Positions 1-9,642 are shown, numbered from the stretch's first letter. The stretch: 64,000 bases of DNA from Calothrix sp. NIES-4105 (GCF_002368415.1 NZ_AP018290.1:5965614-6029613); one strand, 5' to 3'. Made by a program: numbers and translations. Notes: a model not told the origin generated them from the letters alone.

Positions 1-802
1 TAATGGTTTGTATATCCAAAATACCAATAAGCGAACGCGCGATTTCAATTGCTTTTTCTTTTGCTCCTTCTCTTCTACCCTTAGCTTCACCATCCTGTTT
101 TGCTTTCAAAATTGCGTTTTTGCTGTCATGGAGAAATATCTCTCGTTTTTCCAACGCTTCTAGCTCCTTAGGAGTTAACTTACTTTCTCTTGCAACTTCA
201 AATGCATGATTTATTTCTGGTACTTCTTCCAAACTGGGTGGAACTGACTTGAGTGTGTTTGCTGCTTTCAAGAAATATAGCCACTTATCTGATAATGTTT
301 CTAATTCTGAAAGTTGTTTAGTGAATTTGGGTAACTCGACGAATACGAGTTCGATATCATCGCTATAATCTGTAAAATCATCTTTCTCTTTTAATCGGTA
401 GCGAGATATAACTTTATTATTGCCTTCAAACATGTCAAAGTCTGTAATCGTCAACGCGATAACTGGGTTCAACAGTGTATAGTCTTCACCAACTCGAAGT
501 TGTATCGAAAAGGCTTTGGCAGCATTATACAGCACTCGCTTATCAATACCCAACACATTTAAAACCTGCATCTCAATGATAACGGTTTTATTCCCTGTAA
601 TTGTAGCTTTTACGTCTAAATACGAATCTTTTATACCCTTGATGCGCGGCGCCTGATAAGGGTCAATAATTTCCAAGTCTAAAATCACAGTTTTCTCTTG
701 ATACAATATTGCATTGAGAAAATTAATTAAAATATCTTTACTTTGTTTGGAGCCAAAGATTTTTTTAAAGGCGAAATCTGTTTTAGGGTTAATGAAGGTC
801 AT
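1..802 (-). CDS. Rpn-family recombination-promoting nuclease / PD-(D/E)XK putative transposase (3' end outside window)
   Basis: I translated this frame by hand because it runs off the left edge. It starts at ATG 800-802 with MTFINPKTDFAFKKIFG, the usual N-terminus of the Rpn/PDDEXK_2 family (TIGR01784-like). The PD-(D/E)XK core is visible: Asp63 in SYLDVKA, then Glu77 and Gln79 in VIIEMQV. The C-terminal part is charged and helical, as usual in these proteins. At least 267 codons are present with no stop. Family members are Mg-dependent DNA endonucleases linked to RecA-independent recombination and are scattered in many copies through cyanobacterial genomes. The family call is firm; the cellular role is not known. 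The gene stands alone, with a dispersed repeat upstream at about 971-1000. Confidence 0.85.
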   Translation of the reverse strand, partial: MTFINPKTDFAFKKIFGSKQSKDILINFLNAILYQEKTVILDLEIIDPYQAPRIKGIKDSYLDVKATITGNKTVIIEMQVLNVLGIDKRVLYNAAKAFSIQLRVGEDYTLLNPVIALTITDFDMFEGNNKVISRYRLKEKDDFTDYSDDIELVFVELPKFTKQLSELETLSDKWLYFLKAANTLKSVPPSLEEVPEINHAFEVARESKLTPKELEALEKREIFLHDSKNAILKAKQDGEAKGRREGAKEKAIEIARSLIGILDIQTI

Positions 803-970
803 TTTAGACCCTCCTGCTAGTTGTTAATTTAGAACAATAGTATCATTAAATTTGGTTGTAAACTACGTTGGGTTATGTAGGCGCCGTTACTGATATACCA
901 ACACTTTTATAGAAAATATTTTTTATATTGTTTGGTTAGACCCTAATCATAATCTTTATCAATGAACATG

Positions 971-1000
971 TGTAAAGACGTGACATGTCACGTCTCTACA
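971..1000. repeat. Dispersed palindromic repeat, GTAGAGACG family (copy 1)
   Basis: A hairpin of the form TGTAAAGACGTGACATGTCA followed by CGTCTCTACA. Related copies lie at about 28606-28634, 40818-40846 and 50598-50647. The arms are conserved (GTAGAGACG / CGTCTCTAC) and the loops vary. All copies are intergenic. Confidence 0.75.
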
Positions 1001-1021
1001 AATATACAAAACAAACACATA

Positions 1022-2515
1022 TTAATCACGGTTGTCAATTTGCGCGCGTTGTAAGCTTCCGGAAAAGTCTACATAAACTGTTTTCCACTCGGTAAATGTA
1101 TCTATTGCAGCGCTTCCTGCTTCGCGATGTCCGTTACCTGTTTGCTTAACTCCTCCGAAAGGTAAATGAACTTCGGCGCCTATAGTTGGCCCATTAATAT
1201 AAGTAATACCTGCTTCGATATCACGCATTGCTGTAAACGCGCGATTAACATCACGTGTATATATAGAAGATGAAAGACCGTAGTTTGTATCGTTGAGAAT
1301 ATCTATTGCTTCTGTAAATGAGTTTACTTCGATTAAAGCGACCACGGGACCAAATATTTCTTCACGAGCAACCCGCATATTTGGTGTGACGTTATCTAAT
1401 ATAGTGGGTTGGAAAAAGTAGCCTTCTTTGAGTGTACCTTCAGTAGCTATTTCACCACCTATTAATATAGTGGCGCCTTCAGAGCGAGCAACATCCATAT
1501 ACTTTCTAACTTGTTGGAGTTGCTTCTCATTTATTATTGGTCCAATTTCAGTATCTGTGTCGTAACCGGCGCCTAAACGTAATTGACTTGCACGCTCTTT
1601 AAGCATTTCTGTAAATTTGGCTTTGATATCGCGGTGTAAAATAAGACGACTTGTTGCAGTACATCGTTGTCCTGCGGTTCCAAATGCTCCCCATACGGCG
1701 CCATCAAGTGCTAATTCTAAGTCAGCGTCTTCCATAACTATCTGGGCATTTTTTCCTCCCATCTCTAAACATACCCGCTTATGGAGGCGCCCACAAATTT
1801 CTCCGACAGAAGAACCTGTAACAGAAGAACCTGTAAATGAGACTAAGTTGACTAAAGGATGTTCTACTAACGCTTTACCTGCTTCTTCACCAATACCATG
1901 TACCAAATTAACAACACCAGGTGGAAAACCAGCCTTTTCAAAAATCTCAATTAACTTTGTCGCACAAGCAGGAGTATCTTCAGCAGGTTTGAGAATAACG
2001 GTGTTACCACATACTAATGCTGGCATCGCTTTCCAACAAGGAATAGCAATAGGAAAATTCCACGGAGTAATTAAAGCGCATACACCTATTGGAGTTCTAA
2101 CTGTCATTGCAAACTTATTCGGCATTTCGGATGGAGTTGTTTGTCCATAAAGACGGCGCCCTTCCCCTGCACTATAAAAAGCACAGTCGATACCTTCCTG
2201 CACATCCCCGCGCGCTTCGGTGAGCGGTTTACCCATTTCCCGACTTATTAACTGTGCTAGTTCTTCTTTGTGTTGAAGTAATAATTCTCCGACTTTGAAT
2301 ACATACTCCGCGCGTGCAGGTGCCGGAACAAGGCGCCAGCTTTTGTAAGCATGACGTGCTGCTGTCACCGCAGAGTTGACATTTTCACTTGTAGAACTAG
2401 GAAAAGTCGCTACAACTTCGTGCTTCGATGCTGGATTAAAGCTAGAGAGTGTATTTTCAGTGCTATCTAGCCATTTACCATTGATAAAATTACGACAAGT
2501 GAAGCTAGCAGTCAT
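1022..2515 (-). CDS. NAD(P)-dependent aldehyde dehydrogenase
   Basis: A 497-residue protein, full length for the ALDH superfamily. The Rossmann region has PWNFP (Asn153) and ILKPAED (Lys176). The general base is Glu251 in LEMGGKN and the catalytic Cys285 lies in GTAGQRCTATSR. The protein oxidises an aldehyde to a carboxylate in the cytosol. The GQRCTATSR context resembles alpha-ketoglutaric-semialdehyde or succinate-semialdehyde type enzymes, but the substrate cannot be read from sequence. It is monocistronic, with no partner gene to help. GGCGCC sites are dense in this gene, so it looks like long-term resident DNA. Confidence 0.9.
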   Translation of the reverse strand: MTASFTCRNFINGKWLDSTENTLSSFNPASKHEVVATFPSSTSENVNSAVTAARHAYKSWRLVPAPARAEYVFKVGELLLQHKEELAQLISREMGKPLTEARGDVQEGIDCAFYSAGEGRRLYGQTTPSEMPNKFAMTVRTPIGVCALITPWNFPIAIPCWKAMPALVCGNTVILKPAEDTPACATKLIEIFEKAGFPPGVVNLVHGIGEEAGKALVEHPLVNLVSFTGSSVTGSSVGEICGRLHKRVCLEMGGKNAQIVMEDADLELALDGAVWGAFGTAGQRCTATSRLILHRDIKAKFTEMLKERASQLRLGAGYDTDTEIGPIINEKQLQQVRKYMDVARSEGATILIGGEIATEGTLKEGYFFQPTILDNVTPNMRVAREEIFGPVVALIEVNSFTEAIDILNDTNYGLSSSIYTRDVNRAFTAMRDIEAGITYINGPTIGAEVHLPFGGVKQTGNGHREAGSAAIDTFTEWKTVYVDFSGSLQRAQIDNRD

Positions 2516-2874
2516 AATTTACAACCCCAATAAGATAGTACACCGATACAATGTATTTAGTTTCGCGCTTATTTTAGAAATCGTCAATATGCTCAAGGTG
2601 TATAATAGAACTAATATATTAAAACTATGATTAAAAATTAAACTGCTGTATCAACTATAGGTATCCTAAATTGTTTTTGAAAAAATCTAAGTATCTGTAG
2701 GGTGGGCAATGCCCACCTTACGTGGTATTGAAAAATCAAACAGGATTCCTATATTGACATGTAACCACTGTAGATACATGACTTTATGACTAACGATATC
2801 ATGACTTTTTTCACGTGTTTATAATTGCTACTAATTCTACTATTGAAATATCAAATCAGCAGTGAGATTTAATT
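2516..2874. other. Intergenic region with a dispersed GTAGGGTGGGCA repeat
   Basis: No gene seen in about 360 bases between divergent genes. Positions 2697-2721 hold the palindrome GTAGGGTGGGCA/TGCCCACCTTAC. Related copies are at about 36614-36641 and 49202-49225. The AT-rich remainder probably carries the promoters of both flanking genes; I could not assign -10/-35 boxes with confidence. Confidence 0.6.
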
Positions 2875-3162
2875 ATGAAGCGGATTATAGCTATTGGCTT
2901 ACTTGCCCTTCCTTTTGCTGTTTTATCTTTACCAAAACCAGCCGCAGCACTGGAGATTTTTCTTGGTACTCCTCGCTATCATCGGCATCGAAATGTAATT
3001 GTTGAACCTGTAGTTGTTGAGCCAAGTGCAGTTGTTGCGCCAGCTACAGTTATTGTACCTGCTGGGCAAGCCGAATATCAGCAACAAGTGTGGGTTCAAG
3101 GGCATTGGGAGTATACCAATACAGGAAGATATTGGGTAAATAGTCATTACGAATATCATTAA
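2875..3162 (+). CDS. Small secreted protein with C-terminal WVQGHW-type motif
   Basis: A 95-residue protein with a clear signal peptide (MKRIIAIGLLALPFAVL, cleavage after about AAA). A short Val/Pro-rich linker follows, then an aromatic C-terminus with VWVQGHWEY and RYWVNSHYEYH. This resembles the short tryptophan/tyrosine-rich repeats found in many small periplasmic or surface proteins of Gram-negative bacteria. Function unknown. It is monocistronic, and an intrinsic terminator-like hairpin follows about 115 bases downstream. Confidence 0.75.
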   Translation: MKRIIAIGLLALPFAVLSLPKPAAALEIFLGTPRYHRHRNVIVEPVVVEPSAVVAPATVIVPAGQAEYQQQVWVQGHWEYTNTGRYWVNSHYEYH

Positions 3163-3276
3163 ACTTGATTGCTGATTCTACGTATTTAATTTCCACAATT
3201 TTCATATTTACTAATTGGTTCACATTATATAATTACGTTACCCTGTGAACATTTCTTATATTCCTCATGGTTATTT

Positions 3277-3311
3277 GCTCTCTTGTTGGTTCATGCCAAG
3301 AGAGCATTTTT
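3277..3311. terminator. Terminator-like hairpin between convergent genes
   Basis: The stem GCTCTCTTG (3277-3285) pairs exactly with CAAGAGAGC (3297-3305) around an 11-base loop. A short T run follows on the + strand and an A-rich run precedes it. It may serve both the small secreted protein gene and the convergent fusion gene. Confidence 0.7.
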
Positions 3312-3313
3312 AC

Positions 3314-5221
3314 TTATGACAATAATGCTAGAACTCCTACAGGAGAACCTGAACCTTTTCGCAACAATAAAGGCGCCACGACAATTTTAAACCCGCGCGG
3401 AGGTAATTTATCTAGGTTTGTCAAATTCTCTAAAACAATCCGAGGTTTCTCTAGAACCATACGGTTTATAGTAAAATCCATATCAGCGCCATCAACGCCA
3501 TGTGTATCAATTCCTAAACCTGCTATTTGACGTGTGTTAAGTAAGAACTTTGTAGCTTCGGCGCCGAAACCAGGAAAGTGTATATTACCGTTTGCATCAA
3601 GAGATATAAAAGCGCTGGCATCATGCCATTTTGCTGACCAGCCTGTATGTAATAACACAACGCATTCAGAAGGTATTTCACCATGTTGTTGTTCCCAATC
3701 CAAGATATCAGAAACATGAAGCGTATAATCAGAGTTAATAGTAGCTTGTGTGCTGATATCAATTACAACTGCTGATAAATACAATGATTCTGCAGGATAT
3801 TGGTCAATGCTGGCGCCGTCTTTATAAAAACTAATTGGTGCATTTATATGAGTTGCACTGTGTTCACCAATTTTCAACTCCCGTAAAAAATAACCATGTG
3901 TTTCAATATCTGCCACAGGTGTAAACATCATAGGTGGGTCGCCTTGCCACTGAGGAATGTTGCTATCTATGATGTGACTTAGATGAATTACATTATTCTG
4001 AACTGTTGTGGAATGAAGTGTATCTCTTGTGGGATGGGCATCTTGCCCGTCCTTGTAATTATCACTGCTATGGCTTGATGCCTGTGCTACATGTGATGCC
4101 TGTGCTACATGTGATGTTGGTCGGGTTAATGTTTCTAGAGTAGCTGCCATAACCGAGCGCGTTTGCCCAGTGACAGTACATACTAATGCTTCTCGATATA
4201 CACGTTGTGCATTATGGTGTTTATAATTAGCGGCGCCGCTAGAAACTGTAACAGCAGCATGGGCAACGCGCGTAGCCAAGTCAATAGACCAAGCACGTAA
4301 ATCTAACTTTTGTGCAAAACCGATATCTTCACTTACTAACGCATTACGAATAGCCGCGCGACATTCATTTAATTCCTGCTGTAACGAAACATAAGCATTG
4401 GTAACAAACGAAAGATTTTTCTTACGTGCTTCCACCTCAATAATATCCAAACCAGCAAGCGCGCATCCCGTAGCCAAGAAAGTAGATTTTAATACATTAC
4501 TTTCATCTTGCTTATGAATCCAACCAGGAGGTTTAATAAACACAACAGATTCATCACCTAAAAACCAATTATTAAAAAAAGCCTCCACAGTATTAGTAGA
4601 AGGCATAGCAACCAAATCGGCAACCCCACCAAAACGAATAAACCCCTCGGACTCTCTTCCTTTGTGTCCTTTGTGCCTTTGTGGTTCATTCTCTTCCTTA
4701 AAAGGCGCCATCCCAAACAAAGCACTCCCATCAGGTAGCGTCGCTGCCACAATAAACTCTTGAAAAATACCCCACCCCGTCACCCAAGGAACCACCCCAT
4801 TCAATACATACCCACCCTCAACTCTTATAGCAGTAATTAAAGGTGTACCCGCGCGTCGTAACTGTGAAAAACCCACACCTAACAAAACCTCACCTCTACC
4901 CACATGCGGTAAATACTGTTCTTGCAACTTCCTATTACCACTATTAACTAGCATTCCCACAGCACTTTGATGCTGAGTTTGTAAAAAAGCTAAGGCGCCA
5001 CTGTAACGAGCAACAAGTTCCTGAAATTCACCATACTCGACTTCTGAAACCTCCCTTCCACCCCAAGAACGTGGTAGACGTAGTGCGAGTAAATCTAAAT
5101 TTCCTAACCCTCGTAAAGCGCGAAAAAGTTCCAACTCTTGACTATCGATAGCATTAGCATTGTGTGATTCCGCAATTAAAAACGATTTTATGGTATCAAA
5201 TTTGAAAAACGTGCTGTTCAT
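3314..5221 (-). CDS. Acyl-CoA dehydrogenase-like / cyclase fusion protein
   Basis: I place the start at the internal ATG 5219-5221 (MNSTFFKFDTIKSFL), since the reading frame upstream of it looks non-coding; about 635 residues. Residues ~1-375 are acyl-CoA dehydrogenase-like (LRLPRSWGGREV, LGVGFSQLRRAGTP, helical C-terminus). Residues ~415-635 are a metal-dependent cyclase/kynurenine-formamidase-like domain with GEHSATHINAPISF in place of the usual HxGTHxDxPxHF, so the usual Asp is Asn and the last His is Ser. The domains normally exist as separate proteins. Two stretches derive from dispersed DNA repeats: EPQRHKGHKGRE inside the dehydrogenase part (~4650-4697) and an HVAQAS doublet plus DNYKDGQDAHPTRDT in the linker (~4022-4115). 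Substrate unknown. Confidence 0.8.
   Translation of the reverse strand: MNSTFFKFDTIKSFLIAESHNANAIDSQELELFRALRGLGNLDLLALRLPRSWGGREVSEVEYGEFQELVARYSGALAFLQTQHQSAVGMLVNSGNRKLQEQYLPHVGRGEVLLGVGFSQLRRAGTPLITAIRVEGGYVLNGVVPWVTGWGIFQEFIVAATLPDGSALFGMAPFKEENEPQRHKGHKGRESEGFIRFGGVADLVAMPSTNTVEAFFNNWFLGDESVVFIKPPGWIHKQDESNVLKSTFLATGCALAGLDIIEVEARKKNLSFVTNAYVSLQQELNECRAAIRNALVSEDIGFAQKLDLRAWSIDLATRVAHAAVTVSSGAANYKHHNAQRVYREALVCTVTGQTRSVMAATLETLTRPTSHVAQASHVAQASSHSSDNYKDGQDAHPTRDTLHSTTVQNNVIHLSHIIDSNIPQWQGDPPMMFTPVADIETHGYFLRELKIGEHSATHINAPISFYKDGASIDQYPAESLYLSAVVIDISTQATINSDYTLHVSDILDWEQQHGEIPSECVVLLHTGWSAKWHDASAFISLDANGNIHFPGFGAEATKFLLNTRQIAGLGIDTHGVDGADMDFTINRMVLEKPRIVLENLTNLDKLPPRGFKIVVAPLLLRKGSGSPVGVLALLS
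4650..4697. repeat. Dispersed CTTTGTGTCCTTTGTG repeat lying inside a coding region
   Basis: This matches the internal arm of the miniature elements at 19431-19588 and about 45697-45944, and the fragments at about 12870-12905 and 30390-30405. Here it is in frame inside the dehydrogenase/cyclase fusion gene and encodes EPQRHKGHKGRE. Confidence 0.75.
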
Positions 5222-5725
5222 AACTACCAGGCGCCGTATTTTGGAGAAAACAAAAATATAAAATAAACTCTTGCATAAAAGCCTCTTCCCCAAAAAATAA
5301 TCCCCCTAAGCAACCGTAGATTTCGGGAGCCAAGGAGGTTCAAATGTTGCAGCAAAAAGTGAATTAGTAATAAGTTAACAGGTCTAATCTTAAAATTTAA
5401 GTAAATTTAGGTTAAGATTTGGTAAATAAACTTAAGTAGGGATACACAATTACTGACCTTCGCTGAGTAATGTATCCCTAAAACTGCTGATGGTGCTTGA
5501 TGCGGGCGCTACTTGGAAAATTATGTTATCTGAGGATAGAATCAAAATATTACGTTTCAAATATTAAGTATGGGAAGAGGGTAGATACCCCTTATCAAAA
5601 ATTAGTGCCGAGTAGAAAGTGCGCTCGTTCTGAGTAGTACATTTCATACTTGTAACTCAGCACTCAACACTCAACACTCAGCACGACTCACTCAGCACGA
5701 CTCACTCAGCACGACTCACTCAATT
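5222..5725. other. Intergenic region with heptamer tandem repeats (STRR-like)
   Basis: About 500 bases with no convincing gene. Positions ~5655-5722 are built from heptamers of the type CACTCAA, CACTCAG and CACGACT in tandem, the style of short tandemly repeated repetitive (STRR) sequences known from heterocystous cyanobacteria. The reverse complement of the same heptamers is at ~34144-34180. The rest is AT-rich and probably carries the promoter of the fusion gene. Confidence 0.65.
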
Positions 5726-6334
5726 CTATGGTTCAAAGCGACATCGTAACGAGTCAAAGACTTTTGATGCTTTATCTTGGGCATTTTCACCATTAGTGAT
5801 AATACTGACATTTCTTTCAACACCGTTTTCTGTCACCTTGGCAAGATAACGAATAGCGGGTACAGGTGGAGTTTTTTCATCGAATATCTGTTGACCGCTT
5901 TGAATTGAAACTTCAACGGTTTTGCCGCATAGTAATTTGTTCTCGGTTGTTGACTTAGTTTCAATAAAGTCACCCTGAAAAATTTCCTGTAGCGTATCGT
6001 CTAAATTTACTGTGTCTTCAGTTGTTTGTACTATAGGTACTTTACTTACAAAGAGTGTCACATCTGGTGGGTTTTTCTGACTTGTAACGATAGCAATATT
6101 TTTGGCGCCGAAATTTAGACCAGCGACTCCTTTAGAACCACCTGGTATTTGATAATCGAATAAGCTTTGAGCTATTGCTTCTGCTCTAGCTGGTGTTAGT
6201 ACATTAGTTAGCGTTTTTGATGCCAGTCCAACCAAAGCAGTACCTACTAACCCGAATGCTCCCAGCAGAATTAAAAGTAATTCCCATACTCGTACCGGGT
6301 AATTAGGTATGACATTTTTTGATTCTTCTTTCAT
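5726..6334 (-). CDS. Membrane-anchored hypothetical protein, partner of the P-type ATPase
   Basis: A 202-residue protein with one N-terminal membrane segment (VWELLLILLGAFGLVGTALVGL), then a soluble domain of about 160 residues. I do not recognise the family. The domain has two cysteines (KLLCGKTV and SLRCRFEP). The gene starts two bases after the stop of the P-type ATPase gene, so the two are almost certainly co-transcribed. It may be an accessory or regulatory subunit of the pump; that is inferred from position only. Confidence 0.7.
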   Translation of the reverse strand: MKEESKNVIPNYPVRVWELLLILLGAFGLVGTALVGLASKTLTNVLTPARAEAIAQSLFDYQIPGGSKGVAGLNFGAKNIAIVTSQKNPPDVTLFVSKVPIVQTTEDTVNLDDTLQEIFQGDFIETKSTTENKLLCGKTVEVSIQSGQQIFDEKTPPVPAIRYLAKVTENGVERNVSIITNGENAQDKASKVFDSLRCRFEP

Positions 6335-6336
6335 AG

Positions 6337-8790
6337 TTAACTTAAATCGATTCCTAGAAAACGGTTGAAGAATTTAGAACGCCATACTGCTCTTAGTATA
6401 AAAGACCACTCGAACGCGACTAAAACCAAAAATAGACAATCTTGCCAGCTTAATGTTGCTAGTTCAAAAAAGCGGCGTAATGGTGGCAGCGTCAGAACTA
6501 ACATATATATTATAAATAATACTGACGCAGCAATAGTGTAACGCCAGTCATTACTCAAAGGTTCTGCGGCAACCCAAATTCTCGCTGGAGGTTTGAGGAA
6601 GGGAAGTAGAAATAGATGACATAAAACAAGAGTAGTAACTAAAGCTGTACGGGGAAGTGTGTAGTCAACGTCGTTAATGTCTTGACCTGGTGGTAAATCT
6701 AAAACTGCTCTGACAAGATAAAGTAAGAAAACTAGCAGTGCGACTAGTGTCATCGATAATGTAGCAGGAATTGTAAAATGCAGCAACGAGCGAACCATGC
6801 TGCTGTGTTTTGTCGTTTCTCCCGGTTTTGCCCAAATTGGAAATACTGCTGTTGGTAGTCCGACTCCAAACATTGCTAGCAGTGCGCTATGTTTGTTTAC
6901 TAGTGGAAAGCTATCGGCTACCATACCTGTAGAGAAAATCAGCAGTGCAACACAAAATACCCGAACTATAAATAATGCTAGCGAGTCACGAATACCGTTA
7001 CGAATTCTTTGACCTTCTAAGAAGGCAAATGGTAGTGCTGCAAAAGAGTCTTTGAGTAGAATAATATCGGCAACACTGCGAGTTGCTTTTGAACCACTCT
7101 CCATTGATATAGCCAAAGACGCTTGTTTGAGAGATAAAACGTCATTTACTCCGTCACCTATCATTGCAACATAATTGCCTTGTAAACGTAGCATTTGTAC
7201 TAGTTTAGCTTTTTGTTCCGGGGTAATACGACCGAAAACAGTGCAAGATTTTGCTGCTGCTGCGAATTGAGAGTCATCCATTATTGTTAACTCTAAACCC
7301 GACACAACGTTAATATCTTCACTTAACCCAGCTTGTTTAGCGAGTGCTGCTACTGTACTTGGATTATCCCCCGAAATAATTTTGAGGTCGATACCTGCTT
7401 TATTGAATGAATGCAGTGTTTCAGATGCTTGGGCACGTAGTTTATCACTAAAGACAACAACACCCAAGGGTGTGAGTGTACTTGGTAAAGCTATTTTCTC
7501 TGGTTCTTCATTAATTACATCCAGATTTTCTGTATAGGCGAACAATAGTACTCGCAATCCGCGTTCAAAGTTTTCTTGGATGTAATTATTTATTGATTCG
7601 GGCAGCGATATTGATGCAGCTAATATCTCCGGCGCCCCTAAAATATAAGTACCAGCACCGATTCCTTCATCAAACGCAATTGCACTCCATTTACGCGCGC
7701 TGGAAAACGGTATTTCCGCTTTAGTTGAACGTTTAATACCGCTGCAAGATAACTCTATTGCCTCACTAGTACGATTAGGCGCCGTCGTATTAGCTACATA
7801 ATCTCCCAATTTTTGCCGCAGTTCGGTTTCACTAATACCAATCGGGAAAACTCGCTGTAATTCTATTTGGTTACTCGTTAAGGTTCCTGTCTTATCTAAA
7901 CAAAGCACATTTACATGTGACAGTGATTCTACTGCATTAGCTTGTTGAATTAATACATCTTGACCTAACATTCTGACTGCTGCTGTACCATAAGCTAAAG
8001 TAATCGCGATTAGTAACCCACTAGGAACTAAACCAGCAACGACAGCAGCATGTTGAACGATATCCGCTAAAGAATAAGAACGACTAGTAAAGCTAATACC
8101 AACTAAAATCCATAAAAAACAGGCAAGTAGTAATAGTATGCGAATAATTAGATTAATTTCTTGCTGTAGGGGTGTATAAACGTGACGAAACGCGCGCGCT
8201 CCTGTCATTAGTTTATATGCTACCGTTTCGGCGCCAACTTTTACAGCTTCAAAATAAGCGGCGCCGTTAACACAAAAAGTACCAGAATAAACATTATCTT
8301 GGGCAACTTTTGATATCAAATCTGATTCACCAGTTAGCAAAGACTCATCGACATCAATACGACCATCACCGACAATAAACCCATCAACTAAAATTTGGTC
8401 GCCAGCAGCAAGGACAATAATATCACCCTGAACAATTTCTGTAGGGTCAATGTCACGTTTATTACCTGAGCGAATCACAGTAGTGTGAGGACGGTTAAGC
8501 AAAGCAATTTCGTCTAACTTACGCTTTGCCCATATTTCCTGACAAACAGCGATAATAACACCGCTCAAAATAATTACTACGACAAGGAAGGCATCGCTGT
8601 AACGCCGTAGAAGAATCATAATAGCGCTAAGGGCGAAGAAGACGATATTAATAAAATTAAATACGTTCTCGTTTATAATCTGACGGTAGGAACGACTCGT
8701 TTGCAGAAACACATTGTTGCCCAAACCTTCTGCACGCCGTTTTAGAGCTTCTTCCTCTGTCAGACCTTGCTGTTGTAAGTAGTTATCCAT
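6337..8790 (-). CDS. Cation-transporting P-type ATPase (CtpE-like)
   Basis: An 817-residue integral membrane pump. Visible P-type motifs: LLTGES (actuator), LCLDKTGTLTSN near residue 298 (phosphorylated Asp), the ISGDNPSTV region, and MIGDGVNDVLSLKQA. The M4 segment reads VAGLVPSGLLIAITLAYG, close to the VPEGL-type sites of Ca2+ and related pumps. There is no N-terminal heavy-metal domain or CPC motif, so Cu/Zn/Cd transport is unlikely. The overall form is closest to CtpE-like bacterial ATPases, for which Ca2+ uptake has been reported in mycobacteria; the substrate here is inference. It heads a two-gene operon with the downstream membrane protein. Confidence 0.88.
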   Translation of the reverse strand: MDNYLQQQGLTEEEALKRRAEGLGNNVFLQTSRSYRQIINENVFNFINIVFFALSAIMILLRRYSDAFLVVVIILSGVIIAVCQEIWAKRKLDEIALLNRPHTTVIRSGNKRDIDPTEIVQGDIIVLAAGDQILVDGFIVGDGRIDVDESLLTGESDLISKVAQDNVYSGTFCVNGAAYFEAVKVGAETVAYKLMTGARAFRHVYTPLQQEINLIIRILLLLACFLWILVGISFTSRSYSLADIVQHAAVVAGLVPSGLLIAITLAYGTAAVRMLGQDVLIQQANAVESLSHVNVLCLDKTGTLTSNQIELQRVFPIGISETELRQKLGDYVANTTAPNRTSEAIELSCSGIKRSTKAEIPFSSARKWSAIAFDEGIGAGTYILGAPEILAASISLPESINNYIQENFERGLRVLLFAYTENLDVINEEPEKIALPSTLTPLGVVVFSDKLRAQASETLHSFNKAGIDLKIISGDNPSTVAALAKQAGLSEDINVVSGLELTIMDDSQFAAAAKSCTVFGRITPEQKAKLVQMLRLQGNYVAMIGDGVNDVLSLKQASLAISMESGSKATRSVADIILLKDSFAALPFAFLEGQRIRNGIRDSLALFIVRVFCVALLIFSTGMVADSFPLVNKHSALLAMFGVGLPTAVFPIWAKPGETTKHSSMVRSLLHFTIPATLSMTLVALLVFLLYLVRAVLDLPPGQDINDVDYTLPRTALVTTLVLCHLFLLPFLKPPARIWVAAEPLSNDWRYTIAASVLFIIYMLVLTLPPLRRFFELATLSWQDCLFLVLVAFEWSFILRAVWRSKFFNRFLGIDLS

Positions 8791-9102
8791 TAAATAAGGC
8801 AGGGGTTAATCCAAAGTGCTAGCTGTTCTTATATAAACATTACATCAGCAGCTAAGTTAACACGATTTTTATTCAACCTGCCACCAACTGTAGCATAGGC
8901 GTCTCGCCTGTGCAGTCAAATATATTTTTATCACTAAGTATTTGTTAAATTATTGGCTGCGTTCATACCCGCATAGGGTTAAAAACCACATGCTAATAGC
9001 AAAAGTCCTCTGAAAGAGGACTAGAAGATAAGTGTTATTATTATCACATTTGTATTAGTTATAATGTAGTTTGTACTTATAAAGGCAAGATATCAGTTGG
9101 TG
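8791..9102. other. Intergenic region with a two-hairpin repeat
   Basis: No gene seen in about 310 bases. Positions 8959-9022 hold GTTCATACCCGC, an imperfect first stem, GCTAATAGC, then a second hairpin AGTCCTCT/AGAGGACT. Two relatives lie at 28057-28116 and, inverted, at 28663-28725. A separate small hairpin, GGCGTCTCGCC, is at about 8899. Confidence 0.6.
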
Positions 9103-9642
9103 CTAATGTTCAGGACAAGTGATGATACATCCTTTTGGCCATACAGATATTAAATCCTGCCGCACCCAACCAGTCGCATTGCTGGGAAACTTGACGCGAT
9201 ACCAACGATAATTTCCAGACTCTTTGTACGAATCCTCAACCGTTACCAAATCACCCGAAAGTCCGTAGTGCAGGATTTTGCTGTTTAAGCTAGGAGACGA
9301 GCGCACGTTAATTTTATCCCCAAGGCTGCCTACTAGGGTTGCATAACTTTTGCTGCTCGGCTTAAATGAAACTAAATTACTACGTATCCAACCGTCTGGT
9401 GTCCCTTCCACTTCCGGTCGCACATAATACCAGTAATTGCCATCACTTCCGGCTGTGATATTCAAAACCTCTACGTTACTACCTGGTGGTAAAACTTCTA
9501 ATATACTTGCTGTCAAAGATGCATCGGTTCGCAGATTGCTATCGGTCGTTAACGTTGCTGGACGTGCCATTACAGGCAATGCTCCAGTCATCAATGTCCC
9601 AAAACTTAAAATACATGCTGCTAACTTTGTCACCAAGCCCAT
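9103..9642 (-). CDS. Secreted bacterial SH3 (SH3b) domain protein
   Basis: A 179-residue protein with a signal peptide (MGLVTKLAACILSFGTLMTG, cleavage near VMA-RP) and two SH3b repeats: TDSNLRTDASLTASILEVL...WIRSNLVSF and INVRSSPSLNSKIL...WVRQDLISV. Such domains bind cell-wall peptides or act as targeting modules in the periplasm. No catalytic domain is attached. It appears monocistronic. Confidence 0.8.
   Translation of the reverse strand: MGLVTKLAACILSFGTLMTGALPVMARPATLTTDSNLRTDASLTASILEVLPPGSNVEVLNITAGSDGNYWYYVRPEVEGTPDGWIRSNLVSFKPSSKSYATLVGSLGDKINVRSSPSLNSKILHYGLSGDLVTVEDSYKESGNYRWYRVKFPSNATGWVRQDLISVWPKGCIITCPEH

Noticed and set aside
1800-1850. 15-base direct repeat (ACAGAAGAACCTGTA twice) in the aldehyde dehydrogenase gene, thought to be an insertion
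   Set aside because: The spacing from FTGS to the catalytic Glu motif is normal for the family, so no residues were added.
8961-9022. Glutamine (glnA-type) riboswitch, because of CGTTCA at the start of the two-hairpin repeat
   Set aside because: The conserved downstream GGACGGAAGTAGG-like block is absent and no nitrogen gene follows.
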